From positions 1 to 55,713 of the forward strand of contig JACONI010000105.1 in the NCBI GenBank assembly GCA_014323825.1: 55,713 nucleotides of DNA, read 5' to 3'. This DNA is from Ekhidna sp. Its GTDB lineage: Bacteria; Bacteroidota; Bacteroidia; Cytophagales; Cyclobacteriaceae. Of this stretch, positions 9,211-18,774 are shown in pieces. Under the pieces are notes generated by a model. That model saw only the letters and a program-made list of their open reading frames with translations, had not been told where the DNA came from and did not search any database. Both the position numbers and the translations under genes were made by a program. The stretch's first letter is position 1; every line of letters starts with the position of its first letter.

Positions 9211-12144
9211 ATGCACATGGAAACAAAAAACTTTATTCAACTGCCGGCAAGACTGATCACACTTCTTATTATCAAGATTAAAGATTTTGTAAATTTAATC
9301 TTAAATCAGAAAGTGAAGAAAATCAAGAATTTACTTTTGGGATTTTTTTTATTTTCAAATACTGTGTTTGCTCAAAAGTATATGGAGATGATGTACGACC
9401 CATCTGTGAATTTTTATGACGTGCAAGCCGAAGCTGAAAAATACTTTTCTAAACATGGAAGAGACAAAACATCTGAATGGAAACAATATAAAAGATGGGA
9501 ATTAGTTAATGGACAACGTTATGCCTACTCAGGTGGAGAACGCTTAATAAATCCTGAAGTTCAAATGAGGAAAGAATCAGAAGGATTTGCTGCAAGAGAA
9601 ACAGAAAATAATGGCACTACTCCGGTATGGAAAGAAATGGGGCCAAAAACATCTGCAAATGTTACAGGTCATTGGGCTCCGGGCCTTGGTCGAATTGATG
9701 TTATAGAGGTAAATCCTGACAATCATGATCAAATCTTTGTCGGTACACCGACAGGTGGTTTATGGAAAACCACTGACGGAGGACAAAACTGGGAAGTTTT
9801 AAATGATTTTATGTCTGTTATTGGCGTAGCGGGAATTGTCATAGATTGGAACAATCCAAATGTTATTTACTTGGCCACAGGGGATCGTTCAGGAACATTT
9901 CATAACAAAAGTATAGGGGTTTATAAGTCTACAGATGGAGGGAAAACATGGAACCCTACGGGATTGACTTTTCAGGAAAACAATAGGGTGCAAATCAGAA
10001 AAATGAAAAGGCATCCTGCTGATCCCAATACTATTTTTGTTTCTTCAAGTGAAGGATTTTATAAAACAACAGATGCCGGCAATTCGTGGAGTGTGTCTTT
10101 AACTAGTAATGACATTACTGTTGATGATTTTGAATTAAAACCAGGTAATCCTAACGTTATTTATGCTTCAGTATATAGACTGTATGGAGATAAAGACTAT
10201 TATAAATCAACAGATGGAGGAGCAACTTTTACGCTTAAAACTGCCGGAATACCCCCATTAGAATCAAGAATGTTAATTGCGGTAACTCCTGCTAACCCTG
10301 AAGTGGTTTATATTTTAAGAGAAGCTTATAACTTTGACATTGCTGAATGGGAAGGTGGACTATATAAATCCATTGATAGCGGTGAAACTTTTACTAAACA
10401 AGGATCTCCAATTCTTAAGGGGACAGACTCTATGTGGCATTATGGAATAGCAGTTTCTCCTACAAATGAAAACATTATTCACGTTGGAGAGGTTGATACT
10501 AAAGTTTCTAAAGATGGAGGTGCAACGTGGAAAAAAACAGCTCATTGGCATATCAATAGAACACCGGCAACTAATTACATACATGCAGATGTTCAAGAGT
10601 TAATTTATTTTGAAAATGTACTTTATGCTGGGACAGATGGTTTGATTGTTAAAACAACAGATGAAGGAGATACCTGGATCAATTTAACAGAAGGGATAGG
10701 AAATAGACAGTTTAATAGAATTGCAGTGGGCGTATCGAATCCAAATAAGATACTGGGAGGTTCCGTAGATAATGGAACTTCCGTATACTCTAACGGTACA
10801 TGGCATGAATGGCTAGGAGCAGACGGATCGGAACCATACGTGAATCCAAATAACGATAATATTGTTTACGGACAAACGCAGTCTTCAAATCAAATTTATA
10901 AATCATTTGATGGAGGCAATTCACGCGTTACGCCAATAACTAATCATCCTAATATTAGAGGAGGTGCTTATGTTACACCTATGTGTGGAAATCCTAGTGA
11001 TGAAAACCATATGATTATTGGAACAAGTGAATTATATGAAACCAAAGATGGTATGGATTCCTGGAACCAGTTAACCTCATTTGGTTGGTCTGGATCAAGG
11101 GGCGGTGATGTGAAAATGTCAATATCTAATCCTCAATATATTTATACTTCTTTGAGTTTTTCTACTGATATCCGTAGAACAAAAAATGGAGGAAGTACCT
11201 GGACAGAACATAAAAACGGACTCCCCAATGGTTCAATTACTCAAATTGCTGTTCATCCAACAAATCCGGAATATATTGCAATTGCTCTATCCGGGTATTG
11301 GGATGGCAAAAAAGTTTATAGCAGTGTCAATGGAGGAGATACTTGGATAAATATATCTGATAATTTGCCTAATATTCCTGCTAATGCAATAGTAATTGAT
11401 GCACTAAACAATGGAATTTATGTAGGAATGGATTCAGGAGTCTATTTCACTGATGATAAAACAAATGGATGGATTTGCCTTGATAATAAATTACCAAATG
11501 TTAGGGTAATGGATTTAGAAATCTCATCAGATATCTGTAAATTAAGAGCGGGCACCTACGGAAGAGGCTTATGGCAGACAGATTTAATTGGTATCGGTAG
11601 TTTACCCCCAATTGCTGATTTTAAGGCAGATGAAACCTATGTTACAGTAGGTACTGCCGTTCAATTTACCAATTTATCCACATGTGGAGCAACTTCTTTT
11701 TCATGGACATTTGAGGGATCTACAACAACAAGCAGTAATTTGGAAAACCCTAGTATTGTTTTCACTGAGGAAGGAGAATATACTGTAAGTTTAACAGTCA
11801 CTAAAATATGGAACAACTTACAAAGTAGAGAGACCAAAACCAAAGTGGCTTATATTATAGTAGAGTCACTACTAGCCGCCCAAGAGTTACTTAAAGATGC
11901 TGTTCAACTTTATCCCAACCCAAACAGTGGCGAATTGAAATTAATGCTTTCCAAAGATTTCAATGGCGAGTTAATAACTGAAATTTTTAATATGCAAGGG
12001 AAAAAAGTATTTGAAAAAAAGTATCATAAAACATATGGTAAATTGATTTCAAAAATTAATTTAAGTGATTTAAGTGCAGGATTTTATTTGGTAAAAATAT
12101 CTAACAGAAAGCAACAAATTACCAAAGAATTAATCATTAAGTAA
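9211..12144 (+). CDS. Secreted Asp-box beta-propeller protein with PKD and type IX sorting domain
   Basis: This 977-residue secreted protein resembles VPS10/sortilin- or BNR-type propellers. At least nine Asp-box motifs are visible, for example TTDGGQNW, STDGGKTW, TTDAGNSW, STDGGATF, SKDGGATW, TTDEGDTW, TKNGGSTW and SVNGGDTW. A PKD domain follows at about residues 800-885 (FSWTFEG, EGEYTVSLTV). The last 80 residues, from YPNPNSGELKL to a lysine-ending tail, form a type A type IX sorting domain. The cargo should therefore be exported by the type IX system and cut by PorU. The signal peptide (KNLLLGFFLFSNTVFAQ) favours GTG 9313 as the start; ATG 9211 would add 34 residues. It lies in an island between aspC and a rarA stub, so it may be acquired. 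No catalytic residues identify an enzyme. Confidence 0.85.
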   Translation: MHMETKNFIQLPARLITLLIIKIKDFVNLILNQKVKKIKNLLLGFFLFSNTVFAQKYMEMMYDPSVNFYDVQAEAEKYFSKHGRDKTSEWKQYKRWELVNGQRYAYSGGERLINPEVQMRKESEGFAARETENNGTTPVWKEMGPKTSANVTGHWAPGLGRIDVIEVNPDNHDQIFVGTPTGGLWKTTDGGQNWEVLNDFMSVIGVAGIVIDWNNPNVIYLATGDRSGTFHNKSIGVYKSTDGGKTWNPTGLTFQENNRVQIRKMKRHPADPNTIFVSSSEGFYKTTDAGNSWSVSLTSNDITVDDFELKPGNPNVIYASVYRLYGDKDYYKSTDGGATFTLKTAGIPPLESRMLIAVTPANPEVVYILREAYNFDIAEWEGGLYKSIDSGETFTKQGSPILKGTDSMWHYGIAVSPTNENIIHVGEVDTKVSKDGGATWKKTAHWHINRTPATNYIHADVQELIYFENVLYAGTDGLIVKTTDEGDTWINLTEGIGNRQFNRIAVGVSNPNKILGGSVDNGTSVYSNGTWHEWLGADGSEPYVNPNNDNIVYGQTQSSNQIYKSFDGGNSRVTPITNHPNIRGGAYVTPMCGNPSDENHMIIGTSELYETKDGMDSWNQLTSFGWSGSRGGDVKMSISNPQYIYTSLSFSTDIRRTKNGGSTWTEHKNGLPNGSITQIAVHPTNPEYIAIALSGYWDGKKVYSSVNGGDTWINISDNLPNIPANAIVIDALNNGIYVGMDSGVYFTDDKTNGWICLDNKLPNVRVMDLEISSDICKLRAGTYGRGLWQTDLIGIGSLPPIADFKADETYVTVGTAVQFTNLSTCGATSFSWTFEGSTTTSSNLENPSIVFTEEGEYTVSLTVTKIWNNLQSRETKTKVAYIIVESLLAAQELLKDAVQLYPNPNSGELKLMLSKDFNGELITEIFNMQGKKVFEKKYHKTYGKLISKINLSDLSAGFYLVKISNRKQQITKELIIK

Positions 12145-12197
12145 AGCATTTTTTTCATATTTGGTAGTCCATGCGTGAAAGGTGAAAGACAACACAG

Positions 12198-12320
12198 ACC
12201 CAGAAATTTCTTCCTGAAGAAATCAAAGGAACAAAACTCTACGACCCCGGTAAAAATGCACGGGAGGAGGAAATTCGGAAGTTTTTAAAAACAAGATGGA
12301 AGGAAAAGTACGGATATTAG
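12198..12320 (+). pseudogene. rarA: 3' stub of rarA (replication-associated recombination ATPase)
   Basis: About 40 codons read FLPEEIKGTKLYDPGKNARE, then EEIRKFLKTRWKEKYGY and a TAG stop at 12318. This matches the conserved C-terminal tail of the RarA/MgsA AAA+ ATPase, which acts at stalled replication forks. Everything upstream of this tail, including Walker motifs, is missing. The stub ends convergently with the outer membrane protein gene (4-bp overlap), which looks like the ancestral arrangement. The accessory DNA to its left therefore replaced or displaced the rest of the gene. A complete rarA may exist elsewhere. Confidence 0.8.
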
Positions 12321-13084
12321 ATCTTAAAGGCTACTCCGAATTTGATAACCAACAAGTCTGTTGTTGATTCTCGCGGTTGTGTTTCAAAGCTCAAATCATC
12401 CCCTGTCACTGTAGCTTCTTCAAAATCCGATCCTGAAAAGGTTACTTCCCAAGATTCCGTATCACTACCATCGTAGTATTGAGCTCTTTGCCCTCTGAAA
12501 AAATCAGTTCTTAGATCAAGGAAGACGTTACTACTTAGTTTGACCAAAAAGCCGCCTCCAAAACCATAACTCAAAATCCAGTCATCCAGTACTGTCACCC
12601 TTGCAATCACATCAGAATCGTCTTCGGGTGCCCACCTCAAATCATTTGAACGATCACGAATCTTGGTATTCGTTGAAATATATCTAAAACCGAAAAGCAC
12701 TTCTCCATACGGTTGAATGGAGCTAAGAGGAGCAACTGCCCTTACAAAAAGGTGGGTTCCAAATAAGCTACTGGTATTAATAATCCTGAGAGGGATATTC
12801 AAAGAAGCTATTCTTGCCCCATTTTGATCATTTAGAGTCGCCGTCAGGTCTTCGTCTCTGGTATTGCTTCCATACACCATGTAGTTGATATCCAATCCTA
12901 AATAAACCGGAACTCCTTTTTGGAATGGAAAAGCGAAAGACAAATCCCCGCCAAATCCGGTTGCATCTGTGCTTTTTTTGAAATCATTTTGAGGTAAGCC
13001 GAGCGAAAGACCAATACTTCCCATTTGTGCCTGGCAGAGAATGAAACTAAAAGTAAGAATTGAGTAGAATAAAATCTTTTTCAT
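12317..13084 (-). CDS. Outer membrane beta-barrel protein of unknown function
   Basis: The protein has 255 residues from the ATG at 13084, which opens a signal peptide (MKKILFYSILTFSFILCQAQ). An upstream in-frame start at 13123 would place 13 residues before that signal and is unlikely. The mature part has alternating hydrophobic strands and glycine/aromatic turns (GSIGLSLGLPQNDF, YLGLDINYMVYGS, VFLDLRTDFFRG) and ends with a barrel-closing strand KFGVAFKI. This fits an outer membrane beta-barrel of the OmpW/OmpA-barrel size. I recognise no specific family. It is convergent with the rarA stub. Confidence 0.75.
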   Translation of the reverse strand: MKKILFYSILTFSFILCQAQMGSIGLSLGLPQNDFKKSTDATGFGGDLSFAFPFQKGVPVYLGLDINYMVYGSNTRDEDLTATLNDQNGARIASLNIPLRIINTSSLFGTHLFVRAVAPLSSIQPYGEVLFGFRYISTNTKIRDRSNDLRWAPEDDSDVIARVTVLDDWILSYGFGGGFLVKLSSNVFLDLRTDFFRGQRAQYYDGSDTESWEVTFSGSDFEEATVTGDDLSFETQPRESTTDLLVIKFGVAFKI

Positions 13085-13296
13085 GTCAGTGCTTTGTAAA
13101 TACAATTTCTTAGTTGTACTCAATATTCATACCAAAAAGTTTAAACCGGGATCGTTATAAATCTATTTCTACTACCCGCTCCCAACCTGAGCCTCCTATG
13201 GAACCCCGTAAGAAGTACCTTCTCTCTCATTTTTAGAAATAAAAAAGTCTGATTCAAAAAACAGGACTGTTTAGCCTGTTTCAGATGAAGATAAAA

Positions 13297-14125
13297 CTAC
13301 TGATGAAGATGTACATCCATTTGAGGGAAAGGAATAGTGAGTCCGACTTCATTGAATTTGTTATATACGTTCTCATTCATATCAAAGAAAACACTCCAAT
13401 AATCCCCGGATTCCACCCAAACGCGTACTACAAAATTCACCGAGCTGTCCCCAAGTTTTGAAAGCCCTATGAAAGGCTCCGGATCTTTCAGTATTCTTTC
13501 ATCTGCATTAATCAGTTCTGCTAACGTTTCCTTTGTTTTTAAGGTGTTGTCTCCATAAGCTACTCCGAAAGTAAAATCCACCCTTCTTCGAAGTTCCGTA
13601 GAGTAGTTGGTTAAAGAAGAGTTAGTTAGCCAGCCCGCCATTCGGAATAATGATGGTCTTATTATCCGGTGTTTTTAAGATCGTATTAAAAATTTGAATT
13701 TGATTGATGGTTCCTGAATAGCTTCCGGTATCTACCCAGTCACCTACTTTAAAAGGTTTAAGTAAGAGAATGATGACTCCACCGGCGAAGTTCTGAAGAG
13801 TGCCCTGAAGAGCTAAACCAATTGCTAAGCCGGCAGCACCTAAAACAGCCACAAAGCTTGTTGCTTCAATGCCTGCCATTCCAAAGACAGAAATAATAAG
13901 CATGATTTTTAGCAATGCTCCAATAAGAGATTTAATAAAGGGTTTTAATGAAGGCTCTACTTTTCTTTTATCCATCCCTTTTCCTATGGATCGGGTAATG
14001 ATACTTATTACCCAAAGACCAATGATTAGGGTAAGAATAGCTGTTATGATTTTTGGTACCCAGACCCACACCAGATCAATTAACTTTTGAGCATACTCAT
14101 TTGCACTTGAAGTAAGCTTTTCCAT
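13297..14125 (-). pseudogene. mscS: Small-conductance mechanosensitive channel MscS, frameshifted
   Basis: Two overlapping frames together make one MscS of about 275 residues. The upstream frame (13622-14125) has the N-terminal membrane helices and the pore helix region VAVLGAAGLAIGLALQGTLQ, then the beta domain up to IIIPNGGLAN. The downstream frame (13297-13641) resumes with SSLTNYSTELRRRVDFTFGV and the C-terminal alpha-beta domain. The junction reads GCTAACTAACTCT where GCTAACTCT would keep the family sequence LANSSLTNYS in frame. A 4-bp TAAC tandem duplication (about 13620-13627) therefore explains the break. The truncated 167-residue product keeps the pore helix but loses the cytoplasmic vestibule. 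Whether this reflects true inactivation, slippage or reversible variation cannot be told here. Confidence 0.85.
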
Positions 14126-14268
14126 TTTCTTTTTCGATTTAGGTATATTATTTCAATATTAGTCTCTAACAACAGAAAATTTTATATGAAATGTTACCAG
14201 AAAGATTTACAAAGACAGAAAAACTATAATTTATTAAAAAATCAATAAAAATTCTTCTAATTAGTAAA

Positions 14269-14430
14269 ATGACCATTTCAGGAGCTACTTTATTGATGGG
14301 GCTTTCAACAATTTTTAGTTTTAAAAAGCCTTCTATCACTTTTTTGAACAACACTTTTTTTATTAGCCAGGTAATTTATGCGGTTCTCCTATTTTTGTCA
14401 GCATACGAAAAATCTAACAAATACATCTAA
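14269..14430 (+). CDS. Putative 53-residue membrane protein overlapping the symporter gene
   Basis: An open frame from ATG 14269 encodes 53 residues with two hydrophobic stretches ([14 protein letters not shown] and [17 protein letters not shown]) and a charged tail (EKSNKYI). Its TAA stop overlaps the ATG of the downstream symporter gene as TAATG, the arrangement often seen in translationally coupled genes. I recognise no family. The evidence is limited to the overlap, the start codon and the membrane-like composition, and a chance ORF in A/T-rich DNA is possible. Confidence 0.4.
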   Translation: MTISGATLLMGLSTIFSFKKPSITFLNNTFFISQVIYAVLLFLSAYEKSNKYI

Positions 14431-16100
14431 TGCAAGCATTTAATGATTTTCTCTCCCTTATTGATAATTACATTGGTAGTTCATGGTGGTTTCCGTATGT
14501 CCTTCTGGGCACCGGCCTGTTCTTCACCATTTATTTAAAATTTCCTCAAATCAGGTACTTTCGATTCGCTTTCAAAGTAATTAGAGGAAAATTTGATAAG
14601 CCGGGAGATGAAGGAGATACCTCTCACTTTCAAGCATTAACCACTGCATTATCGGGTACGGTAGGTACTGGCAATATTGCGGGTGTCGCATTAGCTGTCC
14701 ATGTTGGAGGGCCTGCTGCGCTCTTCTGGATGTTGATGACGGCTGCTGTTGGTATGTGTACCAAATTTGTTGAAGTAACGCTTTCACATAAATATAGGGA
14801 AAAGGCAGAGGACGGCACCATAGCCGGAGGTCCGATGTATTACATGAAAAACAAACTCCACTGGAAATGGATGGGGATCATTTTCGCAATCGCCACAGTA
14901 CTATCTTCATTTGGAACGGGCAGTTTACCTCAAATTAACAGTATCGCTGATTCAATGAATGCAGTATTTGGATTGAACAAAATGCTGGTTGGAAGCATAC
15001 TTGCCGTATTATTAGGGTTTGTAATTATTGGGGGGATCAAAAGAATCGCCTTAGTAACGGAGAGATTAGTCCCTACAATGGCGGCTCTATATTTCATTGG
15101 AGCATTCGCAGTAATCTTCAGTAATTTTGAAAATATCATCCCTTCACTTGTCTCGATCTTCGCTGAAGTACTCAGCGGGTCAGCGGCAACCGGTGGTTTC
15201 CTTGGGGGTACAATTGCTTTAGCATTTAATAAAGGAGTGGGGAGAGGGTTGTTTTCTAATGAGGCAGGACAAGGATCTGCTCCCATTGCTCACGCTTCTG
15301 CAAAAGGTCATGAACCTGTATCGGAAGGGTTTGTAGCGATACTTGAGCCATTCATTGATACCATTGTTATTTGTACAATTACCGGATTGGTTCTTCTATC
15401 TTCAGGTGTTTGGAATGAAAAACATCAAACAGATTTCGACTACACAGATATTTATGTGTTGCATAACAACATTGAGTTTGACACCCAAGAAGGTCAGCTT
15501 TCTATCATTGATCATATTGAAAAAAAGACAATAGAAAATTTATACAGTGGAACAATAAAGGTGCAGAATGGTGAAATTCAGTCTGATGTCCTCTTCATTC
15601 ATGCTCGATCAATTGCAGAAAATGTCAAAGTAAGCTCAGGCGGCACAGTTTACTCCGGTGCTATTGAAATAGCAAAAGGAAAACCACGAGGCAGTTTTGC
15701 ATTCTCCGGCAAATCACTCGTACACAGTGCCCCTTTGACCACCATTGCATTTACGAAGGGCTTTTTTGGTGATTTTGGAAAATACATCGTAGTGTTTGGT
15801 TTGCTGCTGTTTGCGTTCAGTACAGCCATTTCCTGGTCTTATTACGGTGACAGAGCCATGACATTCATCTGGGGGAGCAAGTCAGTGGTTTATTATCGTA
15901 TCGTGTATGTGGTCGCATTTTTTGTTGCAGCATTTACAGACACTACCATCATCTGGACGTTATCAGCCATCACCATTGCGATAATGACGCTGCCTAACTT
16001 GATAGGAATCCTTGCCTTGTCAAAAGATATGAAAACAACCGTAAATGACTTCTGGAAAGGGTTTAAGAAAGAGTGGCCGGACGAGAGGACTCCCGAGTAA
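14430..16100 (+). CDS. Sodium:alanine symporter (AGCS family)
   Basis: This 556-residue inner membrane transporter belongs to the alanine/glycine:cation symporter family, which imports alanine or glycine with Na+. Family motifs include [12 protein letters not shown] near residue 75, GGPMYYM near 132 and [13 protein letters not shown] near 278. The protein is about 100 residues longer than typical bacterial members, because a hydrophilic, beta-rich segment (about residues 328-433, for example [22 protein letters not shown]) lies between two transmembrane helices. The start codon overlaps the stop of the preceding 53-residue ORF. Substrate is inferred from family only. Confidence 0.88.
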   Translation: MQAFNDFLSLIDNYIGSSWWFPYVLLGTGLFFTIYLKFPQIRYFRFAFKVIRGKFDKPGDEGDTSHFQALTTALSGTVGTGNIAGVALAVHVGGPAALFWMLMTAAVGMCTKFVEVTLSHKYREKAEDGTIAGGPMYYMKNKLHWKWMGIIFAIATVLSSFGTGSLPQINSIADSMNAVFGLNKMLVGSILAVLLGFVIIGGIKRIALVTERLVPTMAALYFIGAFAVIFSNFENIIPSLVSIFAEVLSGSAATGGFLGGTIALAFNKGVGRGLFSNEAGQGSAPIAHASAKGHEPVSEGFVAILEPFIDTIVICTITGLVLLSSGVWNEKHQTDFDYTDIYVLHNNIEFDTQEGQLSIIDHIEKKTIENLYSGTIKVQNGEIQSDVLFIHARSIAENVKVSSGGTVYSGAIEIAKGKPRGSFAFSGKSLVHSAPLTTIAFTKGFFGDFGKYIVVFGLLLFAFSTAISWSYYGDRAMTFIWGSKSVVYYRIVYVVAFFVAAFTDTTIIWTLSAITIAIMTLPNLIGILALSKDMKTTVNDFWKGFKKEWPDERTPE

Positions 16101-16282
16101 AATTTATGTGCTAATTGGAATTGAGCATCCGGAATATTCCAGCCTTTTTTTATTAAAAAATACTTGTCAAAAAATAGGTTGTTCCGAAGAGGTCTCGTCT
16201 GTTATTTTTGAAGCATCATTAAAAACTATCTCTTCTCAAGGCAGTGAATGAACAACCCGAAGAATCAGAATTTTTTTAAAAT

Positions 16283-16320
16283 CAGTCAAAGAACCCACTC
16301 TTCAGTGAATTCTTTGACTG
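16283..16320. terminator. Hairpin between the symporter and the SusCD operon
   Basis: CAGTCAAAGAA and TTCTTTGACTG form 11-bp perfect arms around a 16-nt loop. On the minus strand the hairpin is followed by ATTTTAAAAAAATT, so it could end the SusCD operon transcript. On the + strand it lies 180 bp after the symporter gene. It is probably a transcription terminator. Confidence 0.6.
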
Positions 16321-16396
16321 ATCTTAATCATATACCCATTATCAAAAAAACCATCAATTTTGTCTTGATTTCAGCCTCTGAAACAGGCATTTATTA

Positions 16397-17803
16397 TCAA
16401 GGGTCCACATGATAGAAACCTATCCGGATGGCCGGATTCCGGACACTTGTAAGTGTATAAACATCATTAGAAAACTGTGTGTATCTGCCCAGATTCTCCA
16501 CGTAAAAACCCTCGGAGTCGGTTAATAAATCCAGGAATGGCTGCCCTGACGGATCGATAGGTTCTCCATTAACAAGTCCCTTATTAATAAAGATCAGTCG
16601 ATTTCTGTCAGAGTCGACTCTAAATTCAAGTTGTTGACGAAGTGTAGTATTCCCTACGGCTCCTTCGGAAATCCACAGATATTCTTCAGCTACATCAGTA
16701 AGGGTATACAATCTGAAATAAGTTACTCCATAATCAGCATAATCAGCAAATATTGCATTAAATGCAGGGGTGGTGAGGTCACCTATATCCTCATCCCTAT
16801 ACCCAAAATACAAATCAGAAGTTTCATCTCTATCAATAACACTTAAATAATCCGTAGAAAAAGTAAAAGGCGTGTTTCTTGTCTTAACTGAAATCCTGCT
16901 GCCGTCGGATTTTCCATTTATTTCCGTGCTTTTGAAGAACCCGGTTAGTGGGTCATATTGTAAGATAACGTCCTTGAATAACTCATTTTCACTCAGCCTC
17001 AATGAATCAAGCCTGATCCTGTTTCCTGGTAAGTAGTCCATAGCTGCTACATATTCATCTTCAAATGTTTCAGTCTCCTCAATAAACCTTCTCGTAGTAA
17101 GTACTCGTGTCCTTAAATGAAAATCAGCTTTGACTACAAGTTCATTTCCGGGCCCATAAGTCAATTCCTTGTACACAAAACTTTCTCTGATAGAATAATA
17201 TGGATCTACTGATAAGGAACTTTCGGATTCACTTCCCGCCCGTATAAATCTAACGACATTTTGAGTAGTTTTATCGGGCTGTGTCCGATTGGCACGGAAT
17301 GTCAGGGTGTCTCCGTTGGCAGATTCCCCGAAATATAAAAACTCAAAGTCTCCTTTCAACCCGGAACCCCCATTTTCCCGACCCGGAATGGGTGAGAACC
17401 CGGAATCAGAAAGCCGATGTATAAGCCCCTCGGTGGTAAAAGACAGTTTGGTCGTTGAGCCTTGCATGATCTCAAACTCGGAAACTGAACTCCTTCCGGC
17501 ATCGTCACCAAGTATGCCTTCATCAAGATTAGACCATGTTTCTACCGTGCCATCTTCTTTGAATTTGAATAAAAACCGGAAGTAACCAGTTTCCTCTGCA
17601 GGGCGATAGCTGATAAACCATCCAAACTCACTATCCAGTAAGGTATTTCTCAACTTGCTCATAGCAGCTTGTATTCTCTCTGCTGTACTTTTATCAGACA
17701 GCTGTTGAACCGAGTCATCCTTACTGCAAGCTGTGACTATAAGAATAAGTACAAGTATGAATGCCAAGTACTTTCGCGAAAGGTAATATTTGATTTTCTT
17801 CAT
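16397..17803 (-). CDS. DUF4302-type lipoprotein of a SusCD locus
   Basis: This 468-residue lipoprotein has a signal peptide ending in the lipobox IVTAC (Cys26). The N-terminal segment (AAMSKLRNTLLDSEFGWFISYRP, shortened here to its key residues FGWFISYRP) and the overall length fit DUF4302 proteins, which occur in SusC/SusD operons of Bacteroidota next to a zinc metallohydrolase lipoprotein. Their function is unknown; a surface role in nutrient capture is inferred from context. It is the last gene of a four-gene minus-strand operon, 45 bp after the zinc hydrolase gene, and is followed by a hairpin. Confidence 0.8.
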   Translation of the reverse strand: MKKIKYYLSRKYLAFILVLILIVTACSKDDSVQQLSDKSTAERIQAAMSKLRNTLLDSEFGWFISYRPAEETGYFRFLFKFKEDGTVETWSNLDEGILGDDAGRSSVSEFEIMQGSTTKLSFTTEGLIHRLSDSGFSPIPGRENGGSGLKGDFEFLYFGESANGDTLTFRANRTQPDKTTQNVVRFIRAGSESESSLSVDPYYSIRESFVYKELTYGPGNELVVKADFHLRTRVLTTRRFIEETETFEDEYVAAMDYLPGNRIRLDSLRLSENELFKDVILQYDPLTGFFKSTEINGKSDGSRISVKTRNTPFTFSTDYLSVIDRDETSDLYFGYRDEDIGDLTTPAFNAIFADYADYGVTYFRLYTLTDVAEEYLWISEGAVGNTTLRQQLEFRVDSDRNRLIFINKGLVNGEPIDPSGQPFLDLLTDSEGFYVENLGRYTQFSNDVYTLTSVRNPAIRIGFYHVDP

Positions 17804-17847
17804 TTTAAAAAATTGTTGTATTATGCTAATAAGTCTTTATGTTGTTA

Positions 17848-18717
17848 TCATCTTCTCAAAGCACGTGTTGTTACATTATAGATGGAATCCTGAAGTTCAT
17901 AAACATTCAATCCATATTCATCTCTGTAATAACTGGCAACAAGTTGTTCCTTTTGCCTTATGTCTAATCTCCCCTCATAAGACCAGATGCCATCAATCAG
18001 ACTATTCCATGCTATCCTGTTCCTGGTCAACATCTGGGCCACCATTTCAGCAAAATCTTCGTTTTCATTGGATCTTGCATAAGCAGAGATGAAGCCTTCT
18101 TCCCGCGAACTATCATCATCTTCATTAAACCACTGGGCGGTATAGCCTTCCGGGGTAATTTCCCCCCATACCTCTTCGTCAAACGGCTTGGATTGGTGTA
18201 ATATGTGTGCATATTCATGATGAACAATAAGCATCAACTCACCAATGTCGTCCACATTTGTTTTATCCATCAGATTTATATTAAACAAAGTAATTCGTTT
18301 CCCTTGCTCTGCGATCCCTAGCGTATTAGTCCCTGACGGATTGCGATTTATCCCCCCCACTAGTACTAGTTGTGAAGGTCTGAGTTCTTGCATAAAAGGC
18401 CTGCCTGCCACCTGATTGTAAGGTTCTATCCATATGGCTTTAATAAGCTCAAGGATAGACTGTACGCTATCCTTGTGTGGAGGAAATAAATAACGGCTTT
18501 GATCAACCAGTGACTCTTGCCACTTGTACACGACTTCAATGTTAAAAGGGTCCACATAATTGTCTTTTATCCATAAATCCAACGCATCATCAGAGGCCGG
18601 AGGTGGATTCAGGTCACTTCCCGGGGTCAGTTCAGGGTCCTCATCACACCCTTCGAACAATATGATAATCGCTACTACTGACAAAAATACGAAAACATTT
18701 TTTTTTATATTATCCAT
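17848..18717 (-). CDS. Substrate import-associated zinc metallohydrolase lipoprotein
   Basis: This is a 289-residue lipoprotein from ATG 18717; the lipobox is LFEGC (Cys24). The gluzincin motif HEYAH (His167, Glu168, His171) is preceded by a hydrophobic helix, and a downstream acidic region (EDFAEMVAQML) supplies a likely third zinc ligand. It matches the family of putative zinc-binding metallohydrolases found only inside SusC/SusD operons. Family knowledge suggests surface processing of peptides or other nitrogenous substrates before import, which is not proven here. An upstream ATG at 18750 would add 11 charged residues before the signal and is less likely. Confidence 0.83.
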   Translation of the reverse strand: MDNIKKNVFVFLSVVAIIILFEGCDEDPELTPGSDLNPPPASDDALDLWIKDNYVDPFNIEVVYKWQESLVDQSRYLFPPHKDSVQSILELIKAIWIEPYNQVAGRPFMQELRPSQLVLVGGINRNPSGTNTLGIAEQGKRITLFNINLMDKTNVDDIGELMLIVHHEYAHILHQSKPFDEEVWGEITPEGYTAQWFNEDDDSSREEGFISAYARSNENEDFAEMVAQMLTRNRIAWNSLIDGIWSYEGRLDIRQKEQLVASYYRDEYGLNVYELQDSIYNVTTRALRR

Positions 18718-18774
18718 TTTATTTTTGATTTTAATTCTGTTATAATTCAATATCTTTTTTTTCTCAATGTTATT

